The notes: generated by a model from the letters alone, not told the origin. A stretch of DNA of 64,000 nt from Bacteroides sp. Marseille-P3684 (GCF_900291465.1 NZ_LT985808.1:2351762-2415761), one strand, 5' to 3'. Shown: positions 34,470 through 43,800, counted from the stretch's first letter. Program-made: numbers and translations.

Positions 34470-34498
34470 TCCCGGCATCACACGACAATCAACCGGGA
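34470..34498 (+). terminator. Weak hairpin after cobC
   Basis: A 6-bp GC-rich stem (tcccgg/ccggga, 34470-34475 and 34493-34498) followed by tacttttcg, between the convergent cobC and ABC-ATPase genes. Confidence 0.4.
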
Positions 34499-34507
34499 TA
34501 CTTTTCG

Positions 34508-35956
34508 TCAGTTCCGTTTCAGCTCCAGCCGATGGTCAATCACGGCGGGCAATTCCTCTTCATAATGTGTCACCATGACCAGGGTCTTGTTGGCCCGCCG
34601 GCAGAAGGTCTCGATGACGTCTTTCACCAGCCGTCGGTTGGACAGGTCCAGACCGTGCATGGGCTCGTCGAGAATGAGCAGTTCAGGGTCCTTGACAAAG
34701 GCACGGGCCAGAAGCACCAACCGCTGCTCGCCGCTGGAAAGCTGGAGGAAGTTGCGGTCCTTCAATGCGGCAATACCGAAAATATCCATCCAGCGAACAC
34801 ACTGTTCCACATCTTCTGCATGCATCTGGCGGTACAACCCGATAGAGTCGTGCAACCCGGATGCAACGATGGAGACAGCTGGAAGATTCTTCAGGTAAGC
34901 ACGGTGCATCTCCGGGGAGACATAGCCGATGTGGCGCTTGATTTCCCAAATGCTCTCTCCCGAACCACGACGGCGTCCGAACAGGGAAATGTCGCAAGCA
35001 TAGGACTGGGGATTATCGGCACAGACCAGGCTGAGCAGCGTAGACTTGCCGGAACCATTTCTTCCCGACAGCGCCCAGCGTTCGCCATTCATCACCTGCC
35101 AGTCCAGTTCACGGAGGATGGTGCGTTCTCCATAACGGATGCTCACGTGGTGCAGGTCAATCACACAATCGGCTGCAAACTGCCTGTCACTAGCCGGAAG
35201 GGTGAGGATGCTCTGCACCTTCTCCTCCGGAAAAACGTGGGGTCGTATGTGTAACGGGGTATGCAGATAGTCCGCACGGGTGAGCTTCGGACCACAGATA
35301 CGGTCATTCACCTCCACGACATGAGTGATGAATGCCGGAATTTCATCGGGACGCGACAATACCAGAATGAGCTGCATGCCCAGGCGTCCGCTCACAAGCT
35401 CCAGCAACGAACTGACAAACTCGCGTGCAGCGGCATCCAGCCCGATAAAGGGGTTATCCAGAATCAGCAGACGTGGTCCGGACAGGAGGGCCTTTGCCAG
35501 TTGGAACTTCCGCAGCTCACCACTGGAAAGGAGCACCATCGGCTTGTCCAGCAACGTATGCAGCTCCAGGACCTCAAACAGCCTCTCACGCATCCCGGCA
35601 GGGTCGCCTTCCGGAAGGCTGTCACGCACAAGCGGGGAATCTTCCGTGTCCTGTGAATGCCAACGCTGCTGGTAATAATAGGTGCCGTCCGCCTCACCGT
35701 AAGAATCGCGGAAAGTGATGGAGCGGATATTCTCGGAAGCCAGCCGCGAAGCTCCCTCTCCGAAGTCATAAGCCGGTTCGTTCATGAGCAGCGGGTATTT
35801 CCCCGTCAGCGTGTCGACCAACAGACTCTTTCCGCCGCCGTTGGGACCGACAATGGCTAACTGTTCACCGGCTTCCATGCACAGATTTATCGGAGCGGCA
35901 AGCCGGTAGGCAGGATTACGTGCCACTCCGTTCACGATTTCAATAACTTTTCTCAT
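34508..35956 (-). CDS. Double ABC ATPase (ModF-like)
   Basis: A soluble 482-residue protein with two nucleotide-binding domains and no membrane segment. Domain 1: Walker A IVGPNGGGKSLLVDTLTG, signature LLSSGELRKFQLAKALL, Walker B RLLILDNPFIGLD. The residue after the Walker B Asp is Asn instead of the catalytic Glu, so this site is expected to hydrolyse ATP poorly. Domain 2: Walker A LSGRNGSGKSTLLSLVCA, signature FLQLSSGEQRLVLLARAF, Walker B LLILDEPMHGLDLSNR and H-loop MVTHYEEE, all canonical. The layout resembles ModF of molybdate loci, whose role is unclear. No transporter subunit is nearby, so a non-transport function is likely. It is convergent with cobC. Confidence 0.8.
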   Translation of the reverse strand: MRKVIEIVNGVARNPAYRLAAPINLCMEAGEQLAIVGPNGGGKSLLVDTLTGKYPLLMNEPAYDFGEGASRLASENIRSITFRDSYGEADGTYYYQQRWHSQDTEDSPLVRDSLPEGDPAGMRERLFEVLELHTLLDKPMVLLSSGELRKFQLAKALLSGPRLLILDNPFIGLDAAAREFVSSLLELVSGRLGMQLILVLSRPDEIPAFITHVVEVNDRICGPKLTRADYLHTPLHIRPHVFPEEKVQSILTLPASDRQFAADCVIDLHHVSIRYGERTILRELDWQVMNGERWALSGRNGSGKSTLLSLVCADNPQSYACDISLFGRRRGSGESIWEIKRHIGYVSPEMHRAYLKNLPAVSIVASGLHDSIGLYRQMHAEDVEQCVRWMDIFGIAALKDRNFLQLSSGEQRLVLLARAFVKDPELLILDEPMHGLDLSNRRLVKDVIETFCRRANKTLVMVTHYEEELPAVIDHRLELKRN

Positions 35957-36008
35957 ATCTCGTCAAGTGTAAATGTTGTGACCGGAATCCCTCTTTCCGT
36001 CGTCCGTG

Positions 36009-36578
36009 TCAACGCACGACCTTGTCGGGGTTCTTCGCTATAAAATCTTTCCAACCGTGATAGGGCTTTGTCGTGTCGGGACGTCCCATCTGCAGATAGT
36101 GGCAGTAGGCTGCCGCCAGTCCGTCGGTGGCATCCATGAAGGGCAACATCGACTCCTGGGGAATGTGCAGGATGCGTTTGAGCATGTCGGCGACCTGTTC
36201 CTTGCTCGCCTGTCCGTTGCCGGTCAGCGCCATCTTGATTTTCAACGGGGCATATTCGGTGATAGGGATGTCATGATGGAGTGCCGCAGCCATGGCAACT
36301 CCCTGTGCACGTCCCAGCTTCAGCATGGACTGTACGTTCTTGCCAAAGAAAGGGGCCTCAATGGCGAGCTCGTCGGGCATATAAGCCTCGATGATGCCCG
36401 TGACGCGCTCGAAGATGCGGTGCAACTTCAGGTAGTGGTTTCCGTACTTCCGCAAGTCAATGACACCAAGGGTCACCAGCTCCGGCTTCACTCCCACTAC
36501 ACGCAGTACTCCGTATCCCATGATGGTCGTTCCGGGGTCGATGCCCAGGATGACCTTCTCCTTGACCGGTTGTATCAT
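36009..36578 (-). CDS. ruvC: Crossover junction endodeoxyribonuclease RuvC
   Basis: Resolves Holliday junctions in homologous recombination. The 189-residue protein has the RNase H-like core with acidic residues in [18 protein letters not shown] (first Asp), [20 protein letters not shown] (Glu) and [19 protein letters not shown] (C-terminal Asp pair). [20 protein letters not shown] and [20 protein letters not shown] are also family-typical. The real start is the ATG at 36578, which overlaps the stop of the upstream DUF4286 gene (ATGA), so the two are translationally coupled. The frame open further upstream is inside that gene. No ruvA or ruvB is nearby. Confidence 0.95.
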   Translation of the reverse strand: MIQPVKEKVILGIDPGTTIMGYGVLRVVGVKPELVTLGVIDLRKYGNHYLKLHRIFERVTGIIEAYMPDELAIEAPFFGKNVQSMLKLGRAQGVAMAAALHHDIPITEYAPLKIKMALTGNGQASKEQVADMLKRILHIPQESMLPFMDATDGLAAAYCHYLQMGRPDTTKPYHGWKDFIAKNPDKVVR

Positions 36579-36880
36579 TCGATGACCTCCATCAGGGTCG
36601 TAAAGCCCAGCACGTTGTCCTTGAATATCCTGGTAATCTCTCCGTCCAGCTTCTCGCCCTGCTTCACATACCACCGGTGCAGCGCCGTGCTGTCGTCGAC
36701 CTCCCATTGCAGGGAGAAACATTCAGAATCGGGATCCTTGTGGCTGAGGACACGCACCAGCCGCGGATTGCGCAGGCTGCCCTCCTCGACCACCTGAGGT
36801 ATGTAGGCCTCGTGAAGCCAGATGACAAAATTGCGGGCTTCATCCATCGAGGTGTGATAGGTAGTGTTATAAATCAACAT
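36575..36880 (-). CDS. DUF4286 family protein
   Basis: A 101-residue protein beginning [20 protein letters not shown], followed by [34 protein letters not shown] and [20 protein letters not shown], matching the small DUF4286 family of Bacteroidota. It looks like a compact ferredoxin-like alpha/beta fold. No enzyme motif is seen. Its stop overlaps the ruvC start by four bases, and DUF4286 next to ruvC is a common pairing in this group as far as I recall. Function is unknown. Confidence 0.85.
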   Translation of the reverse strand: MLIYNTTYHTSMDEARNFVIWLHEAYIPQVVEEGSLRNPRLVRVLSHKDPDSECFSLQWEVDDSTALHRWYVKQGEKLDGEITRIFKDNVLGFTTLMEVIE

Positions 36881-36983
36881 GTAGTTCTGCTTTCTTTGAG
36901 GTTTAGAAGGCTACTCTTCGTGAAATAGCCGTACAAAGGTAGGATAAAAAAATGAGATGACCTGCAAGTACGCGATAAGTCCG

Positions 36984-37090
36984 GTAAAAGTACGGCTTAG
37001 ACAGACCAAAGTATAATACTTAGACCCCCTAAGTATTATACTTAGGCTGCCAAAGTATTATACTTAGGTCTGTCTAAGCCGTACTTTTAC
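36984..37090. repeat. 107-bp nested inverted repeat
   Basis: Outer arms 36984-37007 and 37067-37090 are perfect 24-bp inverted repeats (gtaaaagtacggcttagaca then gacc, and the complement). Inside are three copies of a palindrome-like unit aagtatWatactta at 37009-37022, 37031-37044 and 37053-37066; the first two form a further inverted pair around a short acccc spacer. It lies between the DUF4286 start and the permease terminator. It has no T-tract, so it is not a standard terminator. It could be a small non-autonomous repeat element or a protein-binding or replication-associated site. Confidence 0.85.
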
Positions 37091-37196
37091 GTCGCTTCTC
37101 CCAGGCATGTACCGGAACTATCCCCGGCTTCCCTCGTCTCGGGTCCGGGGAGCACGGACAACGGGGCGTCCGTCATCCCGGGAAAGGAACAAAAGA
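37091..37196. other. GC-rich non-coding gap
   Basis: About 105 bases between the inverted repeat and the permease terminator, rich in ccggg-type short palindromes. No gene is supported. Confidence 0.4.
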
Positions 37197-37263
37197 AAGG
37201 CGCGAAACCACCGGATTTCATCGCCTTCATCAGACGATGGCAATCTCTGTGGTTTCGCGCCTT
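37191..37263 (-). terminator. Intrinsic terminator of the xpt-permease operon
   Basis: Perfect 15-bp arms, 37197-37211 (aaggcgcgaaaccac) and 37249-37263 (complement). The minus strand continues TCTTTTG. It lies 66 bases after the permease stop. Confidence 0.85.
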
Positions 37264-37328
37264 CCTGCTCCGGAATCCGGATGAGCATCTCCGGACCTCC
37301 GGACGGACGACTGTCTGTCCTCTAATAT

Positions 37329-38663
37329 TTATTCTTTGATACGAATCAGCGCATTGGCAAGGATGGCTGTCAGACCGCCGGTCGTAATGCCGGACGAAAA
37401 GATGTTCCGCAAGGCATCGGGCAACTGGTTCAGGATTTCAGGAACCAGCTCGACACTCAGTCCCAGGGAGAAACTTAATGCCATCACCAGCGTCGCTTTG
37501 CGGTTAATCTCCTGAGAGGCGATGATGCGTATACCGGCAGCGGCTACGGTGCCAAACATCAGCAGGGTGGCTCCACCCAGGACGGGGTCAGGCATCAGCG
37601 AGAACACCAGACCGACAGCCGGGAACAAGCCCAATACTATCAGGAAACCGGCAATGTAATAACCGACGTAACGGCTTGCTACGCCCGTCAGCTGAATCAT
37701 ACCGTTGTTCTGTGCGAAGATGGAATTGGGGAACGAATTGAACACTCCTGCCAGCATGGAGTTGAATCCGTCGGCAAGGATACCTCCGGAAGCACGCTTG
37801 ACAAAGGTCTCTCCTTCCACAGGCTGACCGGATATCATGGAGTTTGCCGTGATGTCGCCGTAAGCCTCGATGGCAGTAATCATGTAAATCAGTCCCAACG
37901 CGATGAAGCTGGACCAGTCGAATGCCAGACCGTAACGGAAGGGCACGGGAACGTTGAACCCGCCATAGCTCTGGATGGAGCTGAAATCGACCATCCCCAT
38001 GAACCAGGCGACAACATAGCCAATCACCAGTCCGATAACGATGGAACTCATGCGCAGATAACGGTTGTTGCTGCGGTTGAAGAAGATGATAAGCACCAGC
38101 ACCATTACAGCCAGTCCGACGTAGCGGAACGCACCGAATGAGCCGTCGGCTTTCGCAGCCTCTCCTCCTCCGCAAGCCGTGATGCCGACCTTGATGAGGC
38201 TCATACCGATAAGGGTCACCACGATGCCGGACACCAGCGGAGTGATGATGCGGCGTGTGTACTTCAGTACCCGGCTAATCAACATTTCCACAACAGATGC
38301 CGACATACACGTTCCAAAGATCAAGGGCAATCCTCCTAAAGTACCTGCAGAAATGATGGGGCCGATGAATGAGAAGCTAGTCCCCTGGATGCACAGCAGT
38401 CCGGTTCCGATGGGACCGACACGGCGACACTGGATGAACGTGGAGATACCGGAGGCGAAAAGTGCCATAGACACCAGGAAACCGGTCGTTTCCAAGTCCA
38501 GCTTCAACGCACCGGCAATAATCAGCGGCGGCGTGATGATTGCCACAAAGATTGCCAGCAGGTGTTGAATAGCCGCAAAGAAGGCATCCTTGAACGGGGG
38601 ACGGTCTTCCAGCCCGTAAATAAGTCCCGACGGACTTACTTGTTCACTTGTTTGTTCTTTCAT
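37329..38663 (-). CDS. NCS2-family xanthine/uracil permease
   Basis: A 444-residue inner-membrane nucleobase:cation symporter of the NCS2 family with about 12-14 hydrophobic segments. It begins LIYGLEDRPPFKDAFFAAIQ, then HLLAIFVAIITPPLIIAGAL. The family motifs are in GTGLLCIQGTSFSFIGPIIS and ITAIEAYGDITANSMISGQP, then GGILADGFNSMLAGVFNSFP and FAQNNGMIQLTGVASRYVG. The Q-x-x-G-like and NNG signatures, together with the preceding xpt gene, point to xanthine (PbuX/XanP type) rather than uracil. Its ATG overlaps the xpt stop (TAATG), so the two are translationally coupled. Confidence 0.93.
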   Translation of the reverse strand: MKEQTSEQVSPSGLIYGLEDRPPFKDAFFAAIQHLLAIFVAIITPPLIIAGALKLDLETTGFLVSMALFASGISTFIQCRRVGPIGTGLLCIQGTSFSFIGPIISAGTLGGLPLIFGTCMSASVVEMLISRVLKYTRRIITPLVSGIVVTLIGMSLIKVGITACGGGEAAKADGSFGAFRYVGLAVMVLVLIIFFNRSNNRYLRMSSIVIGLVIGYVVAWFMGMVDFSSIQSYGGFNVPVPFRYGLAFDWSSFIALGLIYMITAIEAYGDITANSMISGQPVEGETFVKRASGGILADGFNSMLAGVFNSFPNSIFAQNNGMIQLTGVASRYVGYYIAGFLIVLGLFPAVGLVFSLMPDPVLGGATLLMFGTVAAAGIRIIASQEINRKATLVMALSFSLGLSVELVPEILNQLPDALRNIFSSGITTGGLTAILANALIRIKE

Positions 38664-39232
38664 TAATCACGTATTTTGATTTGACAATTGTCCAGACTGT
38701 CAATGATGGCCAACGATTCGACTTTGATGCCCATCTCCCTCAACATGTCACCGCCGTGCTGGAAGGATTTCTCAATGATGAACCCCATGCCTACCACTTC
38801 GGCTCCTGCCTGCTGCACCAGGTCCAGGATGCCTTTGGCAGCATTGCCGTTTGCCAGAAAATCGTCAATGAAGAGCACGCGGTCTCCCTTGCAGAGGAAG
38901 TCCTTGCTGACACAGACGTCGTAGGAACGGTTTTTCGTGAATGAGTAGACGGAAGTGACCAGCATGTTGTCCATGGTGCTAGGTTTCTTCTTCTTGGCAA
39001 ACACCACCGGCAGCTCCAGCAGGTACCCGACCATGATGGCGGGGGCAATGCCGCTGGCTTCGACGGTAATCACCTTGTCAATGCGGTCGCTGGCAAAGCG
39101 ACGTACAAATTCCACACCAATTGACTTCATCAGGATGGGGTCCATCTGATGGTTGATAAAGTTATCGACCTTCAAGATGCCGCCTTCCAAACATTTTCCA
39201 TCGCGGAGAATCCGCTCCTTCAGGGCTTTCAT
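38663..39232 (-). CDS. xpt: Xanthine phosphoribosyltransferase
   Basis: Converts xanthine and PRPP to XMP for purine salvage. The 189-residue protein starts [20 protein letters not shown] as in the Gram-positive Xpt type and has [40 protein letters not shown] and the PRPP-binding motif [20 protein letters not shown]. The length matches the family. It is the first gene of a two-gene unit with a xanthine permease, so import and salvage are coupled. A folded 5' leader of about 110 nt with its own TAnnTTTG element precedes it. Confidence 0.95.
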   Translation of the reverse strand: MKALKERILRDGKCLEGGILKVDNFINHQMDPILMKSIGVEFVRRFASDRIDKVITVEASGIAPAIMVGYLLELPVVFAKKKKPSTMDNMLVTSVYSFTKNRSYDVCVSKDFLCKGDRVLFIDDFLANGNAAKGILDLVQQAGAEVVGMGFIIEKSFQHGGDMLREMGIKVESLAIIDSLDNCQIKIRD

Positions 39233-39273
39233 AATACTTTTTATTTGAACAGTTTTCTAATAAGTCAATTCAG

Positions 39274-39333
39274 ATTCCGCAGGCTCCAGGGGATAGCACC
39301 TTCGCTCCTTCCTCCAATCACCGGATGCGGAAT
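39274..39333 (-). ncRNA. Structured 5' leader of the xpt-permease operon (candidate regulatory RNA)
   Basis: Between a TAnnTTTG element at 39352-39359 and the xpt ATG lies a leader whose segments 39326-39333 and 39274-39281 form a perfect 8-bp closing stem (ATTCCGCA/TGCGGAAT) around 44 nt that can fold further (a small GGAGC...GCT-CC hairpin). It lacks the conserved loops of the known purine riboswitch. Control by a purine or PRPP is inferred only from the genes it precedes. Confidence 0.4.
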
Positions 39334-39351
39334 GTAATCGTAAAAGATGTG

Positions 39352-39359
39352 CAAAAATA
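39352..39359 (-). promoter_or_regulatory. Bacteroidota -7 element for xpt
   Basis: TATTTTTG (complement of caaaaata) matches TAnnTTTG, 119 bases upstream of the xpt ATG. No clear -33 element was seen. Confidence 0.5.
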
Positions 39360-39423
39360 CAAGAAATATTTATTGCCTCCTTTATTCACACCCTTTTTTC
39401 CATGACCGGCAAGGAAGGCGGAT

Positions 39424-42400
39424 TCAGCGGACGGCAACTTCAATCCGACTTTTTCCATTGTCTTCCTTGACCACACGGATTTGGGTTGTAATGCGTTCCG
39501 TCATTTCAGGGACATGTGAGATGACACCAATTTTCCGTCCTTGGGTCTGCAGACTTTCCAGTGCCTCCATCGCCACGCGCAGGGTATCGAGGTCCAGTGA
39601 ACCGAATCCTTCGTCAATGAACAGCGACTCTACGTTCATCCGGTTTGATGAGAGGGACGCCAGCCCCAATGCCAACGCCAATGAAACCAGGAAGGATTCG
39701 CCCCCGGAAAGTGAATGCACTGTCCGGACCTCTCCCAGCATGTCCTGGTCAACGACCTGAAGTGCCAGGGTGTCGGGAATACGTTGCAGCAGATAGCGTT
39801 TGGACAGTTCCTCCAGGTGCTTATTGGCGTATGCGACCAGGATGTCCAGCGTATAGCCTTGCGCTATCTCCTTGAACTTGCTTCCTGTCTGTGAACCGAA
39901 GAGGTCGTTGAGCTTCGCCCAATTGATGTACACCTCTTCCTGTTGTTCCAGTTCCTTCCGATAGTGCGCCAGCTGCTTTTCGTTTTTCTTGTGAGTCTCC
40001 AGTGTCAAGTGCAACTCCAGCTTCCGCTTGTTGCGAACTTCCAACTGACTCTCCAGCTCTCTGATTAGTTCTGTCTGCTGCTCTGCGGTGACTCCGTCTT
40101 CCGGTCTGTTCTTGTCTGACAGGTGCTTGTCCACACTCTGCCGCCGTTCTTCACAGACAGCCATGCGGGACGTACGCAGCTCTTTGAGTTTTTCCAAGGC
40201 TTCCTTTTCTTGCCGGTACCAGTCCGCATCCCTGGCAAACAAACGGTCCAGGGCATTCCGTCCGTCCAGTGCGGGATGAAGATGCAACCACTCCTCGATT
40301 TGCTTCACAGCACCTGCCTGAAGTTCAGCGGTCCGTGCCTGCTCTTTCACCAACTGTTCGTGATTTCCCTTGCAATGCTGCAACCGGGAGAGACACTGTT
40401 GCACTTCGGTAGCCAGCTTTTGGACGGCAGCCTCCAGGTCCTTCAGATGCTGTTCCTGCTTCTGCTGAAGCTGCTTGACGGATTGTCCGCCGAACAAGGT
40501 CGCCCTATCCGCCTTCACTTGGGCGTAAGTCTGCTCCAGCCGGGCATGTGCCGCCACTTTCCGGTTCAGTTCCTCACGTCGGGCACCCCTCTCGGACGAC
40601 AGTGCCTCCAGGCGGCTTTTCACCTTCGCCAGCCCTTCCTGTATGACATGTCTGCGTTGCGTCCGTTCATTCCACTGGCTGACAAACTTCCGGATGTAGT
40701 GCTCCAGCTTCCCTTCTTCCAGCCATTGTTTCCAGTCGGGCAGCAAAGCGACCTGTGATGCCAGGTGTGTAGCTCCCTCTTCAGCTTGCCGGGTATACGT
40801 CTCTATCAGGGCGGTCAACCTGGACAGCTCGTTCGTATGCCTGGCAATGGCTTCCTGCAACAAGGTCAGCGAACGGTTGTTCTGTTCTTTCGCCCGGTTC
40901 AGTTCTTCCTCTTGCAACGAAGGGACCTCTCCTGTCCCCGTCAGCGGATGATGCAGACTACCACATACCGGGCACGGCTCACCTTCCACCAACCGGGCAC
41001 GCAGGGTTGCTATTTCTGCCGGAAGAAGCGCATCGAGCCGTTGTGCCTCCTGTTGCAGGACAGTCAGCCGTTCCTGCTCTTCCGCCAACAGCTGGCGGTT
41101 CTCCGTCAGCAACCGTTCGTTGGAAGCCTTCATCTCACGGGCGGCACGAATGTTTCGAATCAAATCGCCGATCAGGTCTACCTTCGGTATCAGGGTCTCA
41201 TACGATTTATATTTATCCAGCCACTCGGCAGCCAGCTTGTCCTGCTGTTCGGCTTCCGCCTGCTGTCGGGCAAGGTCAGCCAGCTCCTTTTCACGTTTTT
41301 CTACTTCGACAGATGCCTGTTGCCTCTGGCTTGCGGCATCCAGTACCTGCTTCCTGATTTCCTCCAGTCGGGCATCCAGCCGGTGTGCTTCGTCAAAGCG
41401 AGGACGCAGTGCCTGCAACTCCTCTTTATAGGCAGCCAGTTCTGCATCCGACTTTTCTTTGGAAGCCTGCAGTTCCGTCAACTGACGGGACAAAGTGGCT
41501 TCCTCCCGACGGAGCGACTCCAGCTGACCGGCAAGCTGTACGGCCAGTTCCCGGCAACGTTGCTCCTGCGCATAAGATTCACGGATGCTCTGTGCCTGCT
41601 CCCACTCCTCCTGAACCCGGAAACGCGGAGCAGCCTTTTCATACGCTTCATCTGCCGCCGCCCGTTGTTCCATCGCCTCACGCAGCAGGGTAAGCATCCG
41701 CTCCTGCTCGTTCAGCCATTGCAACCGCGCCTTTTGCCGGTCCCTCTCGGTCTGCTCCCGGCGGATGACGTCATCCAACGTGCGGTCCTCCTCCATCAGC
41801 TTTTCCAGCTCTTCCCCGGACAACAGGACCACATCCTGCATCTTTGCCTTCAGCTGTTCATAGCCTGTCTTCGCCTGCCGCCAGTGTTCATAGATGGATG
41901 CCGATATGCGTGAATAGATTTCCGTTCCGGTCAGCTTCTCCAGGATTTCAGCTTTCTCGGACTGACGCGCTTTCAGGAACGTGGCAAAATCGCCTTGTGC
42001 CAGCAACACCGAACGACTGAACTGTTCGAACGACAGTCCTATCAGTCCGGCAATCTTCGCCAGCAATTCGGTCTTGGTACCGCCTACCTCCACACCGCCT
42101 GCAGTCAGGTCAGTCAGACGCATCTCGACCTTCTGCAACGAGCCATAGACTTGTCCACGCGAACGACGTACCATCCAGCGTGAACGGTAATCGTGTCCAT
42201 CTAATGCCCGGAAGTCCACCTCGGCATATCCCTCAGCCGTTCCCCTCCGCAGGATGGTGCGGCTATCGTTCTGCGAGAGTTGCCGGTCAGCCACGTCAGG
42301 CACCAGCACATTGTTTTCCCGTGCCTTGCTCATGCGCGGTGTGGCGTCAAAGAGTGCCAGGCACAGTGCGTCGAGTAAGGTGGATTTCCCGGCACCCGTA

Positions 42401-42513
42401 CTACCGGTAATGGCAAAAATGCCGGCCGACTTCAAGGGTTCTTCGGTAAAAGAGATTTCAAATTCGCCTTCCAGCGACGCCAGATTCTTTCCTCGGATAG
42501 CCAATATCTTCAT
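39424..42513 (-). CDS. sbcC: Nuclease SbcCD subunit C (SMC-like ATPase)
   Basis: The Rad50-like ATPase partner of SbcD, which together cut hairpins and clear blocked DNA ends. The 1029-residue protein has Walker A GIFAITGSTGAGKSTLLDAL near the N-terminus, long Gln/Glu/Leu-rich coiled-coil arms, a zinc-hook CxxC near residue 513 (GEPCPVCGSLHHPLTG), and at the C-terminus the ABC signature VHSLSGGESFLVSLALALGL and Walker B SLFIDEGFGSLDLDTLR. The long insertion is typical of SbcC. It is the last gene of the unit that starts at rsmE, 35 bases after sbcD. Local GC is high (about 60% in one hand-counted line). Confidence 0.96.
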   Translation of the reverse strand: MKILAIRGKNLASLEGEFEISFTEEPLKSAGIFAITGSTGAGKSTLLDALCLALFDATPRMSKARENNVLVPDVADRQLSQNDSRTILRRGTAEGYAEVDFRALDGHDYRSRWMVRRSRGQVYGSLQKVEMRLTDLTAGGVEVGGTKTELLAKIAGLIGLSFEQFSRSVLLAQGDFATFLKARQSEKAEILEKLTGTEIYSRISASIYEHWRQAKTGYEQLKAKMQDVVLLSGEELEKLMEEDRTLDDVIRREQTERDRQKARLQWLNEQERMLTLLREAMEQRAAADEAYEKAAPRFRVQEEWEQAQSIRESYAQEQRCRELAVQLAGQLESLRREEATLSRQLTELQASKEKSDAELAAYKEELQALRPRFDEAHRLDARLEEIRKQVLDAASQRQQASVEVEKREKELADLARQQAEAEQQDKLAAEWLDKYKSYETLIPKVDLIGDLIRNIRAAREMKASNERLLTENRQLLAEEQERLTVLQQEAQRLDALLPAEIATLRARLVEGEPCPVCGSLHHPLTGTGEVPSLQEEELNRAKEQNNRSLTLLQEAIARHTNELSRLTALIETYTRQAEEGATHLASQVALLPDWKQWLEEGKLEHYIRKFVSQWNERTQRRHVIQEGLAKVKSRLEALSSERGARREELNRKVAAHARLEQTYAQVKADRATLFGGQSVKQLQQKQEQHLKDLEAAVQKLATEVQQCLSRLQHCKGNHEQLVKEQARTAELQAGAVKQIEEWLHLHPALDGRNALDRLFARDADWYRQEKEALEKLKELRTSRMAVCEERRQSVDKHLSDKNRPEDGVTAEQQTELIRELESQLEVRNKRKLELHLTLETHKKNEKQLAHYRKELEQQEEVYINWAKLNDLFGSQTGSKFKEIAQGYTLDILVAYANKHLEELSKRYLLQRIPDTLALQVVDQDMLGEVRTVHSLSGGESFLVSLALALGLASLSSNRMNVESLFIDEGFGSLDLDTLRVAMEALESLQTQGRKIGVISHVPEMTERITTQIRVVKEDNGKSRIEVAVR

Positions 42514-42548
42514 GTCCTACTCCTTTCCTTATATTATATATAGGGTCA

Positions 42549-43760
42549 TCACACATTTTCCCGCGCCACTTCGTTGAACAGTTGCTGCAAGGCGTCCGGC
42601 ATCTCACTTCCTCCGTATTTCTGCTTGTAAAAATCGAGTGCGATATCGATGGGGCGCAGTTGCTGCACCTCTTCATAGGTTGTCAAGCGGCGGGAACTTT
42701 CAGCTTTCGGGGGAGCTACTGCCACAATACGTGCCAACCTGACCTGCTTCCCTTTCAACGCCTCCTGTATCTTGTATTTTAAGGTCGGGTCCGGCTGTGT
42801 CACCTTCACCTTGATTTCCAGATAGGGAGAGCTATCGTCCGGTTCGCCTTCAGGCAGACCGGCAATTGCTTCCAGCACACCTTCTATCTCAGCCTCTTCT
42901 GTCGGCAGGCTCCACAAGGACACAGGCGGTTCATAGAGGCGGCGTTCGACAACCGCCGGCTTCCTTTCCTCCTCATCCAGTGTCACCAGCATCACGCCCT
43001 GCCGGTAATGCTTCTCGGCAAACGACATCGGCAACGGTGCACCGGCATAACGCACCAGTTCCCGTCCGGACACCCGTTGTGCCCGATGCAGGTGACCCAG
43101 TGCCACATATTCCACCTTCCCGTCAAACACTTGTGGAGAGACCGCTTCCAACCCACCTACGACCGTACGCTCCGAACGGTCATCCACCGAAAGTTCCGAA
43201 CCGGTAGCTTGCAGATGCCCCATGGCAACCAAGGGCTTTCCCAGTGGCAACGCCTGTTCAATCAGCTCCGTATAGAATGACTGCACTCCTTCAGCATAAC
43301 TGTCAGCCTGCGGATAGTCCCCCTGGCGCAGGTAAGGGACAGCCAGGCAATAGGCCGCAATGTCTCCCTCCTTTCGCAAGGGGACAATCAAATGGTCCGT
43401 GTCAATGCTCCCGTCGCTACGACGACGGACGACACCCCGCACAACAATGTTCATGCTTTCCAGTAAGGGCGAAGGGGCTTCCAGCCGGGCTGCGGAATCA
43501 TGATTCCCGGCAATGATGACCAACTGCAACTGCGGATTCTCCCGGGTAATGTCATGAAGGAAGCGGTAATAAAGCTTTTGCGATTCTGCGGATGGATTCG
43601 GACTGTCAAAGACATCGCCCGACACCAGCAGCACGTCTGCCTGACAGATTCCGACTTCCCTCCGCAACCAGTTCAGGAAATCAAGGTGTTCCAACCTCCG
43701 GTCATAACCGAAAAAAGTCTGTCCCAGGTGCCAGTCCGCTGTATGGATGATTTTCAGCAT
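42549..43760 (-). CDS. sbcD: Nuclease SbcCD subunit D
   Basis: The Mre11-like metallophosphoesterase subunit of SbcCD, with 3'-5' exonuclease and hairpin endonuclease activity. The 403-residue protein has the phosphoesterase motifs IIHTADWHLGQTF (DxH), VLLVSGDVFDSPNPS (GDxxD), LVIIAGNHDSAARLEAPSPL (GNHD) and YVALGHLHRAQRV (GHxH). A C-terminal capping domain follows (DDSSPYLEIKVKVTQPDPTL). The ATG at 43760 is used; two codons upstream is a TTG. It lies upstream of sbcC and 40 bases downstream of the YjbQ gene. Confidence 0.96.
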   Translation of the reverse strand: MLKIIHTADWHLGQTFFGYDRRLEHLDFLNWLRREVGICQADVLLVSGDVFDSPNPSAESQKLYYRFLHDITRENPQLQLVIIAGNHDSAARLEAPSPLLESMNIVVRGVVRRRSDGSIDTDHLIVPLRKEGDIAAYCLAVPYLRQGDYPQADSYAEGVQSFYTELIEQALPLGKPLVAMGHLQATGSELSVDDRSERTVVGGLEAVSPQVFDGKVEYVALGHLHRAQRVSGRELVRYAGAPLPMSFAEKHYRQGVMLVTLDEEERKPAVVERRLYEPPVSLWSLPTEEAEIEGVLEAIAGLPEGEPDDSSPYLEIKVKVTQPDPTLKYKIQEALKGKQVRLARIVAVAPPKAESSRRLTTYEEVQQLRPIDIALDFYKQKYGGSEMPDALQQLFNEVARENV

Positions 43761-43800
43761 AAGCAAATAGAGGTTTCAGGTTTGTCATACTCCCAGCGTG

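Noticed and set aside
36579-36722. Longer N-terminus for RuvC
   Set aside because: It lies inside the DUF4286 gene in another frame, and the RuvC fold begins at the ATG at 36578.
39233-39359. Purine riboswitch upstream of xpt
   Set aside because: The conserved loop sequences of the purine aptamer are not present; only a generic stem is seen.
40765-41913. 382-codon open frame on the plus strand
   Set aside because: Antisense to the coiled-coil part of sbcC; Leu/Gln-rich composition is the complement of Gln/Glu-rich codons.
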